Shown here: one piece after another, positions 38,420 to 49,070 of the stretch
How positions within the stretch are numbered: position 1 is the first letter of the stretch
Layout: each line of letters begins with the position of its first letter
Origin: Hyphomicrobiales bacterium
GTDB lineage: Bacteria > Pseudomonadota > Alphaproteobacteria > Rhizobiales > Rhizobiaceae
Assembly: GCA_900472175.1 (NCBI GenBank)
Contig: UCHD01000023.1
Span: 62,001-126,000, forward strand
DNA: 64,000 bases
Direction of reading: 5' to 3'
Notes under the pieces: generated by a model
Told to the model about the DNA's origin: nothing
Databases searched by the model: none
The model's input: only the letters and a program-made list of their open reading frames with translations
Program-made: the position numbers and the translations under genes

Positions 38420-38552
38420 CTTCTTCTCCCCAGCGGGGAGAAGTGCCGAGTGAAACGAGGCGATGAGGGGGCGGTGCGGCAAATTCTGAAAATGCCGTGG
38501 CCCCCTCATCCGACCCTTCGGGCCACCTTCTCCCCGCAGGGGAGAAGAGGGA
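38420..38552. repeat. RIME-like intergenic repeat, copy 2
   Basis: Between rhaS and rhaT. Hairpins CTTCTCCCC/GGGGAGAAG occur at 38423-38443 and again at 38527-38547, with GATGAGGGGGC and CCCCCTCATCCGACCC between them. Because the arms also match copy 1, this is the same family. Confidence 0.8.
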
Positions 38553-38585
38553 CACCGAGCCCGCTATTCTCATCAAACCCAACCG

Positions 38586-40120
<1,535 letters not shown>

Positions 40121-40121
<1 letters not shown>

Positions 40122-41098
40122 TGGCAAAATTGCTCAAGAACCGCGAAATCTTGCTGGTTATCGCCATCGCCGCGTTGCTCGTCGCGATCACCCTGCGCTT
40201 TCCGGGTTTCGTAGCGCCTGCCAATCTGGCGCGCGTCTATAATGACACCTCGATCCTGATCATTCTGGCGCTCGGCCAGATGGCCGTCATCCTGACGCGC
40301 TGCATCGATCTGTCGATGGCCGCCAATCTGGCGCTGTGCGGCATGGTCGCCGCCATGATCAATGCCGCCTTTCCAGGCATTCCGATTCCGCTGATCATTC
40401 TGGTGGTCGTGGCCCTTGGCGCTCTCCTCGGTTCGATCAATGGCCTGCTGGTCTGGAAGCTGGAAATCCCGCCGATTGTCGTGACGCTCGGAACGCTCAC
40501 CATCTTTCGCGGCACCATCTTTCTACTGAGCAAGGGCGCCTGGATCAACGCCCACCAAATGAGCGACGCCTTCAAGGCGCTGCCGCGCACATCATTGATC
40601 GGCTTTCCGGTTCTGTCCTGGCTCTCGGTTCTGGCAATCGCCGCCGTCTATATCCTGATGACGCGCACGCCGGTCGGGCGAGCCTTCTTTGCCGTCGGCG
40701 GTAATCCGCATGCCGCCGTCTATACCGGCATCGATGTCGGCCGCACGCGCTTCTTCGCCTATTGCCTGTCCGGCGGTCTGGCGGGTCTCGCCGGCTACCT
40801 CTGGGTGTCGCGTTATGCGGTCGCCTATGTCGATATCGCCGCCGGTTTTGAGCTTGATATCATTGCGGCCTGCGTCATTGGCGGTATCTCGATTGCCGGT
40901 GGCATCGGCTCGGTCGGCGGTGCGGTGCTCGGCAGCCTGTTCCTCGGCGTCATCAAGAATGCGCTGCCCGTCATCAATATCTCGCCCTTTGCCCAGCTGG
41001 CGATTTCCGGAACGGTGATCATCATCGCTGTTGCCGTCAACGCCCGCACCGAAAAGCGCAAGGGCCGTGTCATTCTGAAGAAAGCGGAGGCGGTCTGA
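40121..41098 (+). CDS. rhaP: Rhamnose ABC transporter permease RhaP
   Basis: A 325-residue inner-membrane permease of the ribose/RbsC family with about eight to ten helices. It has ALGQMAVILTRCIDLSMAAN near the N terminus and GGISIAGGIGSVGGAVLGSL in the ABC-facing loop. The ATG at 40121 shares one base with the rhaT stop (TGATG); a GTG one codon earlier is possible. The last base overlaps rhaQ in the same way. Confidence 0.94.
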
Positions 41099-42102
41099 TG
41101 GCTGAGCTCAATCTTTCACCAAGGATCATTCCGGATCGGTTGCAGAGCCGTGGCAACCGGGCGCTGAAGAGCTGGGAGAGCCTGCTTCTGGTGGTGGCGA
41201 TTGCGATTTTCGCGATCAATTCCTTCGCCTCGCCCTACTTCCTCGATCCATGGAACCTGTCCGACGCGACGTTCAATTTCACCGAAAAGGCACTGATCGC
41301 CTTCGCCATGGCGCTGGTCATCATTTCCGGCGAGATCGACCTGTCCGTCGCCTCGATCATCGCTTTGTCCTCGACCGCCATGGGGCTTGCCGTCACCATG
41401 GGCGCCGATACGCCGATGCTTGTCGTCGTCGGTCTCGGCACCGGTCTGCTTTGCGGTGCGGTCAACGGCCTGCTGATCACCGGTCTAGGCCTGCCATCGA
41501 TCGTGGTGACTATCGGCACGATGAGCCTGTTTCGCGGCCTGTCCTTCATCATATTGGGCGATCAGGCCTATACGGGCTATCCGGCCAGCTTCGCCTATTT
41601 CGGTCAAGGCTATGTCTGGTGGGTCTTCTCGTTCGAATTCGCCTTATTCGTGCTGTTTGCGATTATTTACAGCGTGTTGCTGCACAAGACCAATTTCGGC
41701 CGCGCCGTCTATGCTATCGGCAACAACCAGACGGCAGCCTTGTTCTCCGGCGTCCGGGTCGGCCGCGTCAAGTTCATCCTGTTCCTGCTGACGGGCCTGA
41801 TGGCCGGCATCGCCTCGATCTGCCTGACCTCGCGCCTCGGCTCCACGCGTCCGTCGATCGCGCTCGGTGTCGAATTGGAAGTGGTGACGATGGTGGTGCT
41901 CGGCGGTGTCAGCATTCTCGGCGGCTCCGGTACCATTCCTGGCGTCGTGCTTGCCGCCTTCATCATGGGCATGGTCACCTTCGGCTTCGGGCTTCTCAAT
42001 GTACCGGGTATCGTCATGTCGATCTTCATCGGCGTGCTGTTGATTTCCGTCATCGCATTGCCGATCCTGTGGTCACGCGCCCGCCGCCGCCGGGCGCATT
42101 GA
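41098..42102 (+). CDS. rhaQ: Rhamnose ABC transporter permease RhaQ
   Basis: Second permease, 334 residues, of the same RbsC-like family as RhaP. It has [20 protein letters not shown] and [20 protein letters not shown], plus an N-terminal cytoplasmic tail of about 25 residues. With RhaP it forms the membrane channel for RhaS-delivered rhamnose. It starts at the TGATG junction with rhaP, and rhaU follows seven bases after its stop. Confidence 0.94.
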   Translation: MAELNLSPRIIPDRLQSRGNRALKSWESLLLVVAIAIFAINSFASPYFLDPWNLSDATFNFTEKALIAFAMALVIISGEIDLSVASIIALSSTAMGLAVTMGADTPMLVVVGLGTGLLCGAVNGLLITGLGLPSIVVTIGTMSLFRGLSFIILGDQAYTGYPASFAYFGQGYVWWVFSFEFALFVLFAIIYSVLLHKTNFGRAVYAIGNNQTAALFSGVRVGRVKFILFLLTGLMAGIASICLTSRLGSTRPSIALGVELEVVTMVVLGGVSILGGSGTIPGVVLAAFIMGMVTFGFGLLNVPGIVMSIFIGVLLISVIALPILWSRARRRRAH

Positions 42103-42109
42103 GGATATT

Positions 42110-42424
42110 ATGGAAAAATACGCTTTTCGCATGCGGCTTAACCCGGGCATGGCCGAGGAATACAAGGCCCGGCATGACGGGATCTGGCCGGAACTGTCCG
42201 CGTTGCTGACGGACGCCGGGGTGTCGGATTACTCGATCCATCTAGATGAAGAGACCAACCTGCTGTTCGGCGTTCTCTGGCGGCGGGATGACCACACGAT
42301 GGGCGATCTGCCCAAACATCCGGTGATGCAGAAATGGTGGGCCTATATGGCTGACATCATGGAAACGAAGGCCGATAACGAGCCTGTTGCCATCCCGCTT
42401 GTTCCCGTCTTCCAGATGAAGTGA
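42110..42424 (+). CDS. rhaU: L-rhamnose mutarotase RhaU
   Basis: A 104-residue cytoplasmic dimeric enzyme that interconverts alpha and beta L-rhamnose, so that isomerase is supplied with the right anomer. It starts [20 protein letters not shown] and has the active-site histidine in [10 protein letters not shown], and [22 protein letters not shown] lies ahead of the ATG. Length and order (after rhaQ, before rhaK) match R. leguminosarum. Confidence 0.95.
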   Translation: MEKYAFRMRLNPGMAEEYKARHDGIWPELSALLTDAGVSDYSIHLDEETNLLFGVLWRRDDHTMGDLPKHPVMQKWWAYMADIMETKADNEPVAIPLVPVFQMK

Positions 42425-42428
42425 TCCC

Positions 42429-43796
42429 ATGAAAACCGTCGCCGTCATCGATATCGGCAAGACGAATGCCAAGGTCGCCTTGGTTGATCTCGACCGGTTC
42501 GAGGAAACGGCGGTGCGCAAGACCGCAAACGGCGTCGTTTCCGAAGGTCTCTATCCGCATTTCGATGTCGAGCGCCTCTGGCGTTTCATCACCGAAAGTC
42601 TCGCCGCACTGAATGCCGAGACGCCGTTCGACGCGATCTCGGTGACCACCCATGGCGCAACAGCGGTGCTGCTCGACAAAAACGGCGATCTCGCCCTACC
42701 ATTGCTCGACTATGAATTCACCGGCCCCGATACGCTGGCTGCAGATTACGACAAGGTGCGCCCGCCCTTTGCCGAAACCGGCGCTGCCCGGCTGCCCGGA
42801 GGTCTGAACATCGGTGCGCAGATCTACTGGCAGGAACAGACGTTTCCTGATCAGTTTGCCAATGTCGTCAGTATCCTGACCTATGCGCAATATTGGTCCT
42901 ACCGGCTGACTGGTGTTCTCTCCACGGAATTGACGTCGCTCGGCTGCCATACCGATCTCTGGAATCCGTATGAAGCTGATTTCTCGAGCATGGTCGACGC
43001 CCGCGGCTGGCGTCTGCTGTTTGCACCCGTTCGGCGCGCCAGCGATGTTCTGGGTGGATTGACCCCGCAGGCGGCGAAAGACACCGGCCTACCCATCGGT
43101 CTGCCGGTCTATTGCGGCATTCACGATTCCAACTCCTCGCTGCTTCCGCATGTGCTGACGCGGGCAGCACCTTTCTCCGTGGTTTCCACCGGAACCTGGG
43201 TGGTAATGATGGCGATGGGCGCAAGGAAAGTGGCGCTCGACGAAGCGCGCGACACGCTGATCAACGTCAATGCGCTTGGAGATCCCGTCCCATCGGCGCG
43301 GTTCATGGGCGGGCGCGCATTCTCGACGCTGATGCCCGGTCCGGCCGTCACAGCGTCCGAAGAGGTAGAGGCGCAGGTGGCGGCTGCCCAATGGATGCTT
43401 CTGCCGTCGGTGCCGGAAGGTTCCGGGCCTTTCCCGCATGCCAAGGCACGCTGGACCTGCGACGAGGCCTCCTTGACAGGCCCGCAGCGGCTCGCCGTTG
43501 TTTCCTTCTATCTTGCGATGATGACGGCCAGTTCGCTCGAACTGATCGGCGCTGAAGGTGAGATCGTGGTCGAAGGGCCGTTTGCGGTCAATTCGAGTTA
43601 TCTTCGGATGCTGAAGGCCGCGACCGGCAGACCGGTGCTGATCGGCAGCCAGAGTGCCACCGGGACCAGCCTTGGGGCTGCGTGCCTTGTTGATGGCAGC
43701 CGGGCGCAGGCGCATACGGTGGAATTCGAGGGCGCTGTTCCGGAAGCGTATGTTGCCTATGCGGCAAGCTGGATGAAACACGTCCAGTCTTTATAG
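42429..43796 (+). CDS. rhaK: Rhamnulokinase RhaK
   Basis: FGGY-family sugar kinase, 455 residues, that makes rhamnulose-1-phosphate. The N-terminal domain has AVIDIGKTNAKVALVD. The hinge region has YCGIHDSNSSLLPHVL. The C-terminal ATP-binding domain has VVSTGTWVVMM and GSQSATGTSLGAACL. In R. leguminosarum, RhaK is also needed for transporter function, not only for phosphorylation. It starts four bases after rhaU and is the last gene of the operon. Confidence 0.94.
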   Translation: MKTVAVIDIGKTNAKVALVDLDRFEETAVRKTANGVVSEGLYPHFDVERLWRFITESLAALNAETPFDAISVTTHGATAVLLDKNGDLALPLLDYEFTGPDTLAADYDKVRPPFAETGAARLPGGLNIGAQIYWQEQTFPDQFANVVSILTYAQYWSYRLTGVLSTELTSLGCHTDLWNPYEADFSSMVDARGWRLLFAPVRRASDVLGGLTPQAAKDTGLPIGLPVYCGIHDSNSSLLPHVLTRAAPFSVVSTGTWVVMMAMGARKVALDEARDTLINVNALGDPVPSARFMGGRAFSTLMPGPAVTASEEVEAQVAAAQWMLLPSVPEGSGPFPHAKARWTCDEASLTGPQRLAVVSFYLAMMTASSLELIGAEGEIVVEGPFAVNSSYLRMLKAATGRPVLIGSQSATGTSLGAACLVDGSRAQAHTVEFEGAVPEAYVAYAASWMKHVQSL

Positions 43797-43820
43797 ACGG
43801 CGCCGGGGCGCATGCGCCGC

Positions 43821-44135
43821 TTATGCCGTTCCGGGTCCGTTGTCGGCGCAGAAGATTGCTGACAAGAGGCCCGGAAACCGCGCCTCCAGGTCATCCTGCC
43901 GCAAGGACATATAGATGACCCGGCCCTCCGGCCGCTGCCGGATGACCCCGGCCTCGCGCAGCACGCGCCAATGATGCGTCATCGTCGATTTCGAAACGCC
44001 GCTGACGAAATCGCTGCAGATACACTCGCCGAGCGCAATCTGTTTGACCGCGGCCAGCCGGATGGGGTTTCCTAGAGCCAAAAGGATGTCGGGCAGGCGA
44101 AGGTCTTCACGCGTGGGATGATGGTCGTTCATCAT
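43821..44135 (-). CDS. ArsR-family transcriptional repressor
   Basis: A 104-residue winged-helix protein. From ATG 44135 it starts MMNDHHPTREDLRLPDILLA. Motifs are LGNPIRLAAVKQIALGECIC, with CxC at the place of the ArsR ELCVCD site, and recognition helix SKSTMTHHWRVLREAGV. The CxC could bind metal, arsenite or an oxidant, but the usual third cysteine is not evident. No good Shine-Dalgarno is visible; the next ATG, one codon later, is equally possible. It is divergent from the efflux gene and probably represses it. Confidence 0.85.
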   Translation of the reverse strand: MMNDHHPTREDLRLPDILLALGNPIRLAAVKQIALGECICSDFVSGVSKSTMTHHWRVLREAGVIRQRPEGRVIYMSLRQDDLEARFPGLLSAIFCADNGPGTA

Positions 44136-44186
44136 GCGATGATAATAAACAGTTCGCGTACAGTCAAACTTTTCGACTGCGTCACG

Positions 44187-44216
44187 TTGACAATTGTACG
44201 ATTCTATCCGTACTAT
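44187..44216 (+). promoter_or_regulatory. Promoter and probable operator of the DHA2 efflux gene
   Basis: TTGACA (44187-44192) and TACTAT (44211-44216) are 18 bases apart and resemble a housekeeping promoter. GTACG-N8-CGTAC (44196-44213) is an inverted repeat lying across the spacer and -10 box. A second, imperfect repeat, CAGTC-N9-GACTG, lies just upstream (about 44161-44179). A repressor bound here would block the polymerase. Confidence 0.6.
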
Positions 44217-44267
44217 CAAATCATCAAGACTGCGCAGCCTTGCTCCCGCAACAAAGAGATATCCATC

Positions 44268-45704
44268 ATGTCACCATCACCCGCAACCGGCGGTCACCGG
44301 CGGCTGGGCTGGACACTGTTCCTGCTCGCTTTCGCCCAACTCGTCATCGCTGTCGACTACAATATCGTCTTCGTCGCATTGCCTGACATCGGCGCGCAAC
44401 TTGGGTTCTCGCGCCAGACCCTGCAATGGGTAGTCAGCGCCTATGGTGTCGCCTTTGGCGGCTTCCTGCTTCTGGGCGGCCGTGCCGCCGATCTTCTCGG
44501 CCGCCGCCGGATCTTCATCTTTGCCCTCGCACTTTACGGGGTATCCTCGCTGGTCGGCGGGTTGGCGGCAAGTCCAAGCGCCATGATCATCGCCCGGGCC
44601 ATCCAGGGTGTCGGCGGCGCCTTGCTGTTTCCCGCAACCCTGTCTCTGGTCACCACATTGTTTGCCGAGGGTCGCGAACGCAATCGCGCCCTGGCGATCT
44701 GGGGCGGTGCCGGTGCTTCCGGCCTCACCGTCGGCGCTCTTCTCGGCGGCATTCTCACCAGCGCCTATGGCTGGCCTGCCGTGTTTTACGTCAACGTGCC
44801 GCTCGTTGTCATCATCATCGCCGGTGCCCTGATCGTCATGCCGCGTGATGTCAGCCAGGGCTCGCATCGCAGCTTCGATCTTCCGGGTGCGCTGACGGCA
44901 ACCATCGGCATTACGCTACTGGTTTACGTCCTCGTTGAAGGGCCGGAAGTTGGTTGGGCGTCGTCTTCGATCCTGCTGGCTCTGGTTGCCGGTCTGATCC
45001 TGCTGGCGGCCTTCTTCGTCATCGAAGCCCGCAGCGATGATCCGCTGATGCCGTTGCGGCTGTTGTCCAACCGCTATGCGCTGGCGGGCATGCTGCTGAC
45101 GCTGTTCTTCGGCGCCACCTTGGGTGCATTGCCCTATTTCGAAACGGTCCTTTTCCAGGGCATGCTGGGCTTTGATGCTCTGTGGACTGGCCTTGCGTTC
45201 CTCGTTCCCGCTGTTGCCATCTTCGTCGGCACGCAGCTGGGCGAGCGCATGGCAACCGGCTCCGGCGTTCGCACCAGCCTGGTGATCGGCCAGGTTCTCA
45301 GCGTCGCCGGCATGGTTGCCTTCGCCTACGGGATTTCGCCGGAGTGGGGCTATATCGGCCTGGTTCCGGGCATGGCAGTGCTCGGTGTCGGTCAAGGCAT
45401 GGTCTGGACCGCCATGTGGATCGTCTCGGCAACTGGAGTTGCACAGGAGGAGCAGGGTGTCGCATCGGGCATGGCGTCGACCAGCCTGCAGGTTGGATTG
45501 GCCGTCGGCCTCGCCATTCTGGTTGCTGTCGCCAATGGCGTCGGCCAAGCGACCGGTCAAACGGCCGTGGCCGGGCTGATCGAGGGGACCCGGTTCGCCG
45601 TCTATCTGGCCGCTGGCGGAACTGTTTTGGGGCTGATCGTTGCCCTGACACTGCCGCGCCGTGCCGAAATCCCGGCAGGCGCGCAATACGCTCCAGCCGA
45701 ATGA
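44268..45704 (+). CDS. DHA2-type MFS efflux transporter (EmrB/QacA family)
   Basis: From ATG 44268 it is a 478-residue protein with about 14 hydrophobic helices. The first half has DYNIVFVALPDIGAQLGFSR (motif D1), GGRAADLLGRRRIF (motif A) and GAGASGLTVGALLGGILTS (motif C), all of the drug:H+ antiporter-2 class. It probably exports toxic organic compounds; the substrate cannot be inferred. A longer frame upstream is open but lies over the promoter. It is divergent from the ArsR gene. Confidence 0.9.
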   Translation: MSPSPATGGHRRLGWTLFLLAFAQLVIAVDYNIVFVALPDIGAQLGFSRQTLQWVVSAYGVAFGGFLLLGGRAADLLGRRRIFIFALALYGVSSLVGGLAASPSAMIIARAIQGVGGALLFPATLSLVTTLFAEGRERNRALAIWGGAGASGLTVGALLGGILTSAYGWPAVFYVNVPLVVIIIAGALIVMPRDVSQGSHRSFDLPGALTATIGITLLVYVLVEGPEVGWASSSILLALVAGLILLAAFFVIEARSDDPLMPLRLLSNRYALAGMLLTLFFGATLGALPYFETVLFQGMLGFDALWTGLAFLVPAVAIFVGTQLGERMATGSGVRTSLVIGQVLSVAGMVAFAYGISPEWGYIGLVPGMAVLGVGQGMVWTAMWIVSATGVAQEEQGVASGMASTSLQVGLAVGLAILVAVANGVGQATGQTAVAGLIEGTRFAVYLAAGGTVLGLIVALTLPRRAEIPAGAQYAPAE

Positions 45705-45712
45705 CCCTGCGG

Positions 45713-45730
45713 CCCGCCCTTTGGGGCGGG
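45713..45730 (+). terminator. Hairpin after the efflux gene
   Basis: CCCGCC and GGCGGG form a short GC-rich stem around CTTTGG within ten bases of the stop codon. The following sequence is TCTCACC, not a T-run, so termination is only probable. Confidence 0.45.
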
Positions 45731-45901
45731 TCTCACCGGCTGTAGCGTTGGCGCTCAAGGAGCCGTGGGAAAACGAAGGAAGAAAAACGGCAGCTGCAGC
45801 CTTCAAGGTCCGCGGCACTTCGTGTGTCCAAGGACACGCAACGATAGTCATGTCCTGCAACACGTATATGCTGCCAGGCCGACGTATGGTTTGACTATTT
45901 C

Positions 45902-46015
45902 CTAGAAAATCCGAGCATTCACAGCCTTGCTGTCATCCTCGATATTGAGGAGGATGGAGACTGCTGCCAGTGTAAGGGTGGCGATAAGCGTAGCGCTTAG
46001 TCCCAGAACAATCAT
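45902..46015 (-). CDS. Candidate 37-residue membrane microprotein
   Basis: On the minus strand ATG 46015 opens a frame starting MIVLGLSATLIATLTLAAVS. One hydrophobic helix (residues 2-24) is followed by an acidic-to-basic tail ending NARIF. GAAGGA lies about nine bases before the ATG. The good Shine-Dalgarno site and clean single-span profile favour coding; lack of a known family is the main doubt. Confidence 0.45.
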   Translation of the reverse strand: MIVLGLSATLIATLTLAAVSILLNIEDDSKAVNARIF

Positions 46016-46451
46016 TGCCCGTTCCTTCTACGTCATCATCATGATGCCGCTTCACCTTGGCCGGCTATGCTTGCGCATGGCTTGTGCCGGTCAGAATAGG
46101 CAGTAGTTAATGGCGGGGTGTCTCAAGATCAACTCCCAAGTTTTACCATTGAAAACCTGTTGTTTCTCCAAGGGCGCGCAAACCCCCGTTTCACAGGCGG
46201 TTGCGCCCCGTGACGGCAATATGCAGCCAATTTTAGTGAAAGAAGATACGGACGATCAACCGTTAACCTTCAAGCAAGGAATTAACCATAAACATGGTCG
46301 GACACGTTGGAGTGGGAAAATCTACTTCCCCGCAAGGCATGACGCCGTACCGACGAACCGGTTCTGATCCGGTATGCACTTTCACCGGATATCTCTTGGG
46401 AACGAAGCGGCCGATCGCCGTGGCCAGTCGGCAATAGCCGCCGCCACTTGG

Positions 46452-46465
46452 CGTCTTGCAAGACG
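46452..46465. repeat. 14-base perfect palindrome upstream of icpA
   Basis: CGTCTTGCAAGACG reads the same on both strands and is 160 bases before the icpA start. It could be a regulator site for the che operon. Confidence 0.4.
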
Positions 46466-46623
46466 GCACGCTTGGGTCGCACCCGTTTGGAACATCCGGT
46501 GATGCGTGGATGCGCCGTGCGCCGTTCATGGCATGCGGACATGCGGTAAGAGTTTGATTTTCTACAGGATACCTCTGAAAGCCGCGCGGTTTGCAGAGAT
46601 GAGATACCGGACCGGGGAAAAGC

Positions 46624-48258
46624 GTGAGGCAGGAAACATCGCCAGATCAGACGAGGAAAGCTCAGGCAGGCAGCCTGCTGGAGCGCTTGCGTTTTGCCGG
46701 GCTTGATGAAGACCAGACCGACGTTTTGCGCAAGCACCGCCAGTCCCTCGGCGCAGAGGTCGAACTGGCGTTGCGAGACCTGTTCCAGCGCCTCCAGACC
46801 TTCCCGGATGCCGCACGCCATTTCACCAGCGACCGCCAGATCGACCGGCTGCATGATCTCCAGTCCTCGCATTGGAGCGTGCTGACGGACGCCCGTTTCG
46901 ACAGCCTCTATGCCGAACGCGTCAAGGTGCTGTCGGATACCGAAAGCAAGATGGGCCTTGACCCGCGCTGGCAGATCGCTGGCCATTCGGTTGTGCTCGA
47001 ACGCCTGATCTGTTCGATGATCGAGCAGTTCTGGCCAAAATCGATGCTGTCGCTCGGCAAGGCGAACCGGCAGGAGCTTGCCGACCTGGTCGCTGCTCTC
47101 GTCCGCACCGTGTTCGTCGATACCGAGATTTCCGTTTCCCTGCGCTTCAATGAGCAGCGCCACAGCCACCAACGCCAGCTGGCCGAACAGCGCAAGGCAG
47201 GCGAAGCCGAGGCACTGGCTCTGTTTGGCGATGTCACCCAGGCGCTTGGCCGCGGCGATCTCTCCGTTCGCACGTCCGAAGACGTGGCCACGGCATACCA
47301 GCCGTTGGCCCAGGGCCTGAATGGCGCGCTCGACGCCATCCAGAACGAATTCATCGGCCTTGCCGACCGCACCGTCACGCTCGAAACATCGTCGCGCGAT
47401 CTTGCCGGTCAGACCGGACACTTTGCCGAGGTTGCGCAACAGCAGTCGGATGTGCTCGGTGAGACCGTCCGGTCGCTTGGCGCTATCGTCGACCGGGTTA
47501 AGCACAATGCCACCCAGACGCGGGTGGCAGAAAAGAGCGTCGCGGTGACGCGCCAGTCGGCCGAACACAGCGGCGAGATTGCTGGACAGGCCATTTCGGC
47601 GATGGCCGATATCGAAGCGTCGGCCGAAAAAATCGGGCAGATCATCGGTGTCATCGATGAGATCGCCTTCCAGACCAACCTGCTGGCTCTGAATGCCGGT
47701 ATCGAGGCGGCGCGTGCGGGCGAAAGCGGCCGCGGCTTTGCGGTCGTCGCCCAGGAAGTGCGCGCCTTGGCGCAGCGTTCTGGTGATGCGGCCCGTGAAA
47801 TCAAGCAGCTGGTATCGAGCACCAAGTCCCAGGTCGAGGCGGGTGTCGAGCGTGTTGGCCGTACCCAGGATGCCATCAGCAATATCGTCGAGCAGGTGCG
47901 GGGCATCAATGATGCGATCGCCGGCATCGCCGAAGAAACCGCCGAACAGGTCACCGGTCTTCAGGCCGCGACATCCGATCTCGGCCGCATCGGCGCCGAA
48001 ATCGGCGCGAGCGCCCAGCAGGCGGCGGGCGCCAAGGAAACTTGCGACGACTTGCACAGCGTCATTCTCGAACTCGGCCAGACCATCCGCCAGTTCCATG
48101 TCCAGCGGCAGGCACCGAAGACCGCCTTTGCACCGTCCTATTCGACCCCGGCGGTGATTGCGTCAGCCGGACGGCCAAGCGAAATCTTCGGCGAAAACAG
48201 TGACGGCTTCGATGACGGCTATGGTCTTCAGGGCCGTCTTGCCGGGGGGGCGCGCTGA
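46624..48258 (+). CDS. icpA: Cytoplasmic globin-domain chemoreceptor IcpA
   Basis: A 544-residue soluble methyl-accepting chemotaxis protein. Residues 15-180 are a sensor-globin domain, with the proximal-type histidine His83 in [11 protein letters not shown] linker leads to a signalling domain whose hairpin tip is [32 protein letters not shown], seen here as [15 protein letters not shown]. No membrane segment is present. The protein ends without the CheR/CheB docking pentapeptide. It starts at GTG 46624 behind GGGGAAAAGC. It heads the che operon, the normal place of icpA in rhizobia. Confidence 0.93.
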   Translation: MRQETSPDQTRKAQAGSLLERLRFAGLDEDQTDVLRKHRQSLGAEVELALRDLFQRLQTFPDAARHFTSDRQIDRLHDLQSSHWSVLTDARFDSLYAERVKVLSDTESKMGLDPRWQIAGHSVVLERLICSMIEQFWPKSMLSLGKANRQELADLVAALVRTVFVDTEISVSLRFNEQRHSHQRQLAEQRKAGEAEALALFGDVTQALGRGDLSVRTSEDVATAYQPLAQGLNGALDAIQNEFIGLADRTVTLETSSRDLAGQTGHFAEVAQQQSDVLGETVRSLGAIVDRVKHNATQTRVAEKSVAVTRQSAEHSGEIAGQAISAMADIEASAEKIGQIIGVIDEIAFQTNLLALNAGIEAARAGESGRGFAVVAQEVRALAQRSGDAAREIKQLVSSTKSQVEAGVERVGRTQDAISNIVEQVRGINDAIAGIAEETAEQVTGLQAATSDLGRIGAEIGASAQQAAGAKETCDDLHSVILELGQTIRQFHVQRQAPKTAFAPSYSTPAVIASAGRPSEIFGENSDGFDDGYGLQGRLAGGAR

Positions 48259-48391
48259 TGCAGAGCCGTTGCAAACACACGTTGCCGAGACCGGCGATCT
48301 TTGCGGGACAGCATCTGCGTTCGCGCGGGCGCGCCGAAAACCAGTTGAACCATCCGTGTAAATTACTCTCAGCCAGACAAGGAAAGTAGAG

Positions 48392-48685
48392 ATGGCAGCC
48401 AAGAAAGCCGCTCGGAAAAGTTTGAGCCTCGCTCCGGTCCTAGACCTCAACGAGGCCAACGCGCTGCACGGCAAGCTGATGGCTCTGCGCGGCAATCCGC
48501 TCGCGATCGACGCATCCGCGGTCGAGCGCGTCGGGGCACTCTGCGTCCAGGTCCTGATGGCTGGGGCAAAAAGCTGGGAAGAGGATAATCAGTCTTTCAC
48601 CTTCGCCAAGGTGTCGGACGCATTCACGAAAACGACACAGCTCATCGGGGTCAATATCGACCACCTGATGGCAAAGGAGATTTGA
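48392..48685 (+). CDS. cheS: CheS, CheA-binding STAS-domain protein
   Basis: A 97-residue STAS-like protein. In S. meliloti, CheS binds CheA and speeds removal of phosphate from CheY1 through CheA. Visible features are LSLAPVLDLNEANALHGKLM and AIDASAVERVGALCVQVLMA. AAGGAAAG lies ahead of the ATG. It lies three bases before cheY1, in the standard rhizobial order. Confidence 0.9.
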   Translation: MAAKKAARKSLSLAPVLDLNEANALHGKLMALRGNPLAIDASAVERVGALCVQVLMAGAKSWEEDNQSFTFAKVSDAFTKTTQLIGVNIDHLMAKEI

Positions 48686-48688
48686 GAC

Positions 48689-49054
48689 ATGAAAAAGAAA
48701 GTTCTCACAGTCGACGATTCCAGAACCATCCGGAACATGCTCCTGGTGACCCTGAACAATGCCGGTTTTGAAACGATCCAGGCTGAAGACGGTATCGAGG
48801 GCCTCGAAGTCCTCGAAGATGCCAATCCGGATGTCATCGTCACCGACATCAACATGCCGCGTCTCGATGGCTTCGGCTTCATCGAAGGTGTGCGCAAGAA
48901 CGAGAAATTCCGGGCCATCCCGATCCTGGTCCTGACGACCGAAAGCGACGCGGAAAAGAAGAACCGTGCCCGCCAGGCAGGTGCTACCGGTTGGATCGTC
49001 AAGCCGTTCGATCCGACCAAGCTGATCGATGCAATCGAGCGCGTAACCGCCTAA
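48689..49054 (+). CDS. cheY1: Chemotaxis response regulator CheY1
   Basis: Single receiver domain of 121 residues. The acidic pocket is Asp9-Asp10 (LTVDDSRTIRN), the phosphorylation site is Asp53 (VIVTDINMPRLDG), the conserved threonine is in LTTES and the lysine in IVKPFDPTKL. In rhizobia CheY1 is a phosphate sink that drains CheA rather than acting at the motor. It is placed between cheS and cheA. Confidence 0.94.
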   Translation: MKKKVLTVDDSRTIRNMLLVTLNNAGFETIQAEDGIEGLEVLEDANPDVIVTDINMPRLDGFGFIEGVRKNEKFRAIPILVLTTESDAEKKNRARQAGATGWIVKPFDPTKLIDAIERVTA

Positions 49055-49070
49055 CGCCAGGATTCCCGCC

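Larger units (their letters stand above)
45731..46623. other. Long gap before icpA
   Basis: About 890 bases between the efflux gene and the chemotaxis operon. It contains a 37-residue microORF (45902-46015 on minus) and a perfect 14-base palindrome at 46452-46465. The che promoter should lie here, but no clear -35/-10 pair was found by eye. Confidence 0.5.

Noticed and set aside
46110-46367. 85-codon frame before icpA
   Set aside because: Low-complexity mix of residues, no ribosome site, and it overlaps probable promoter DNA.
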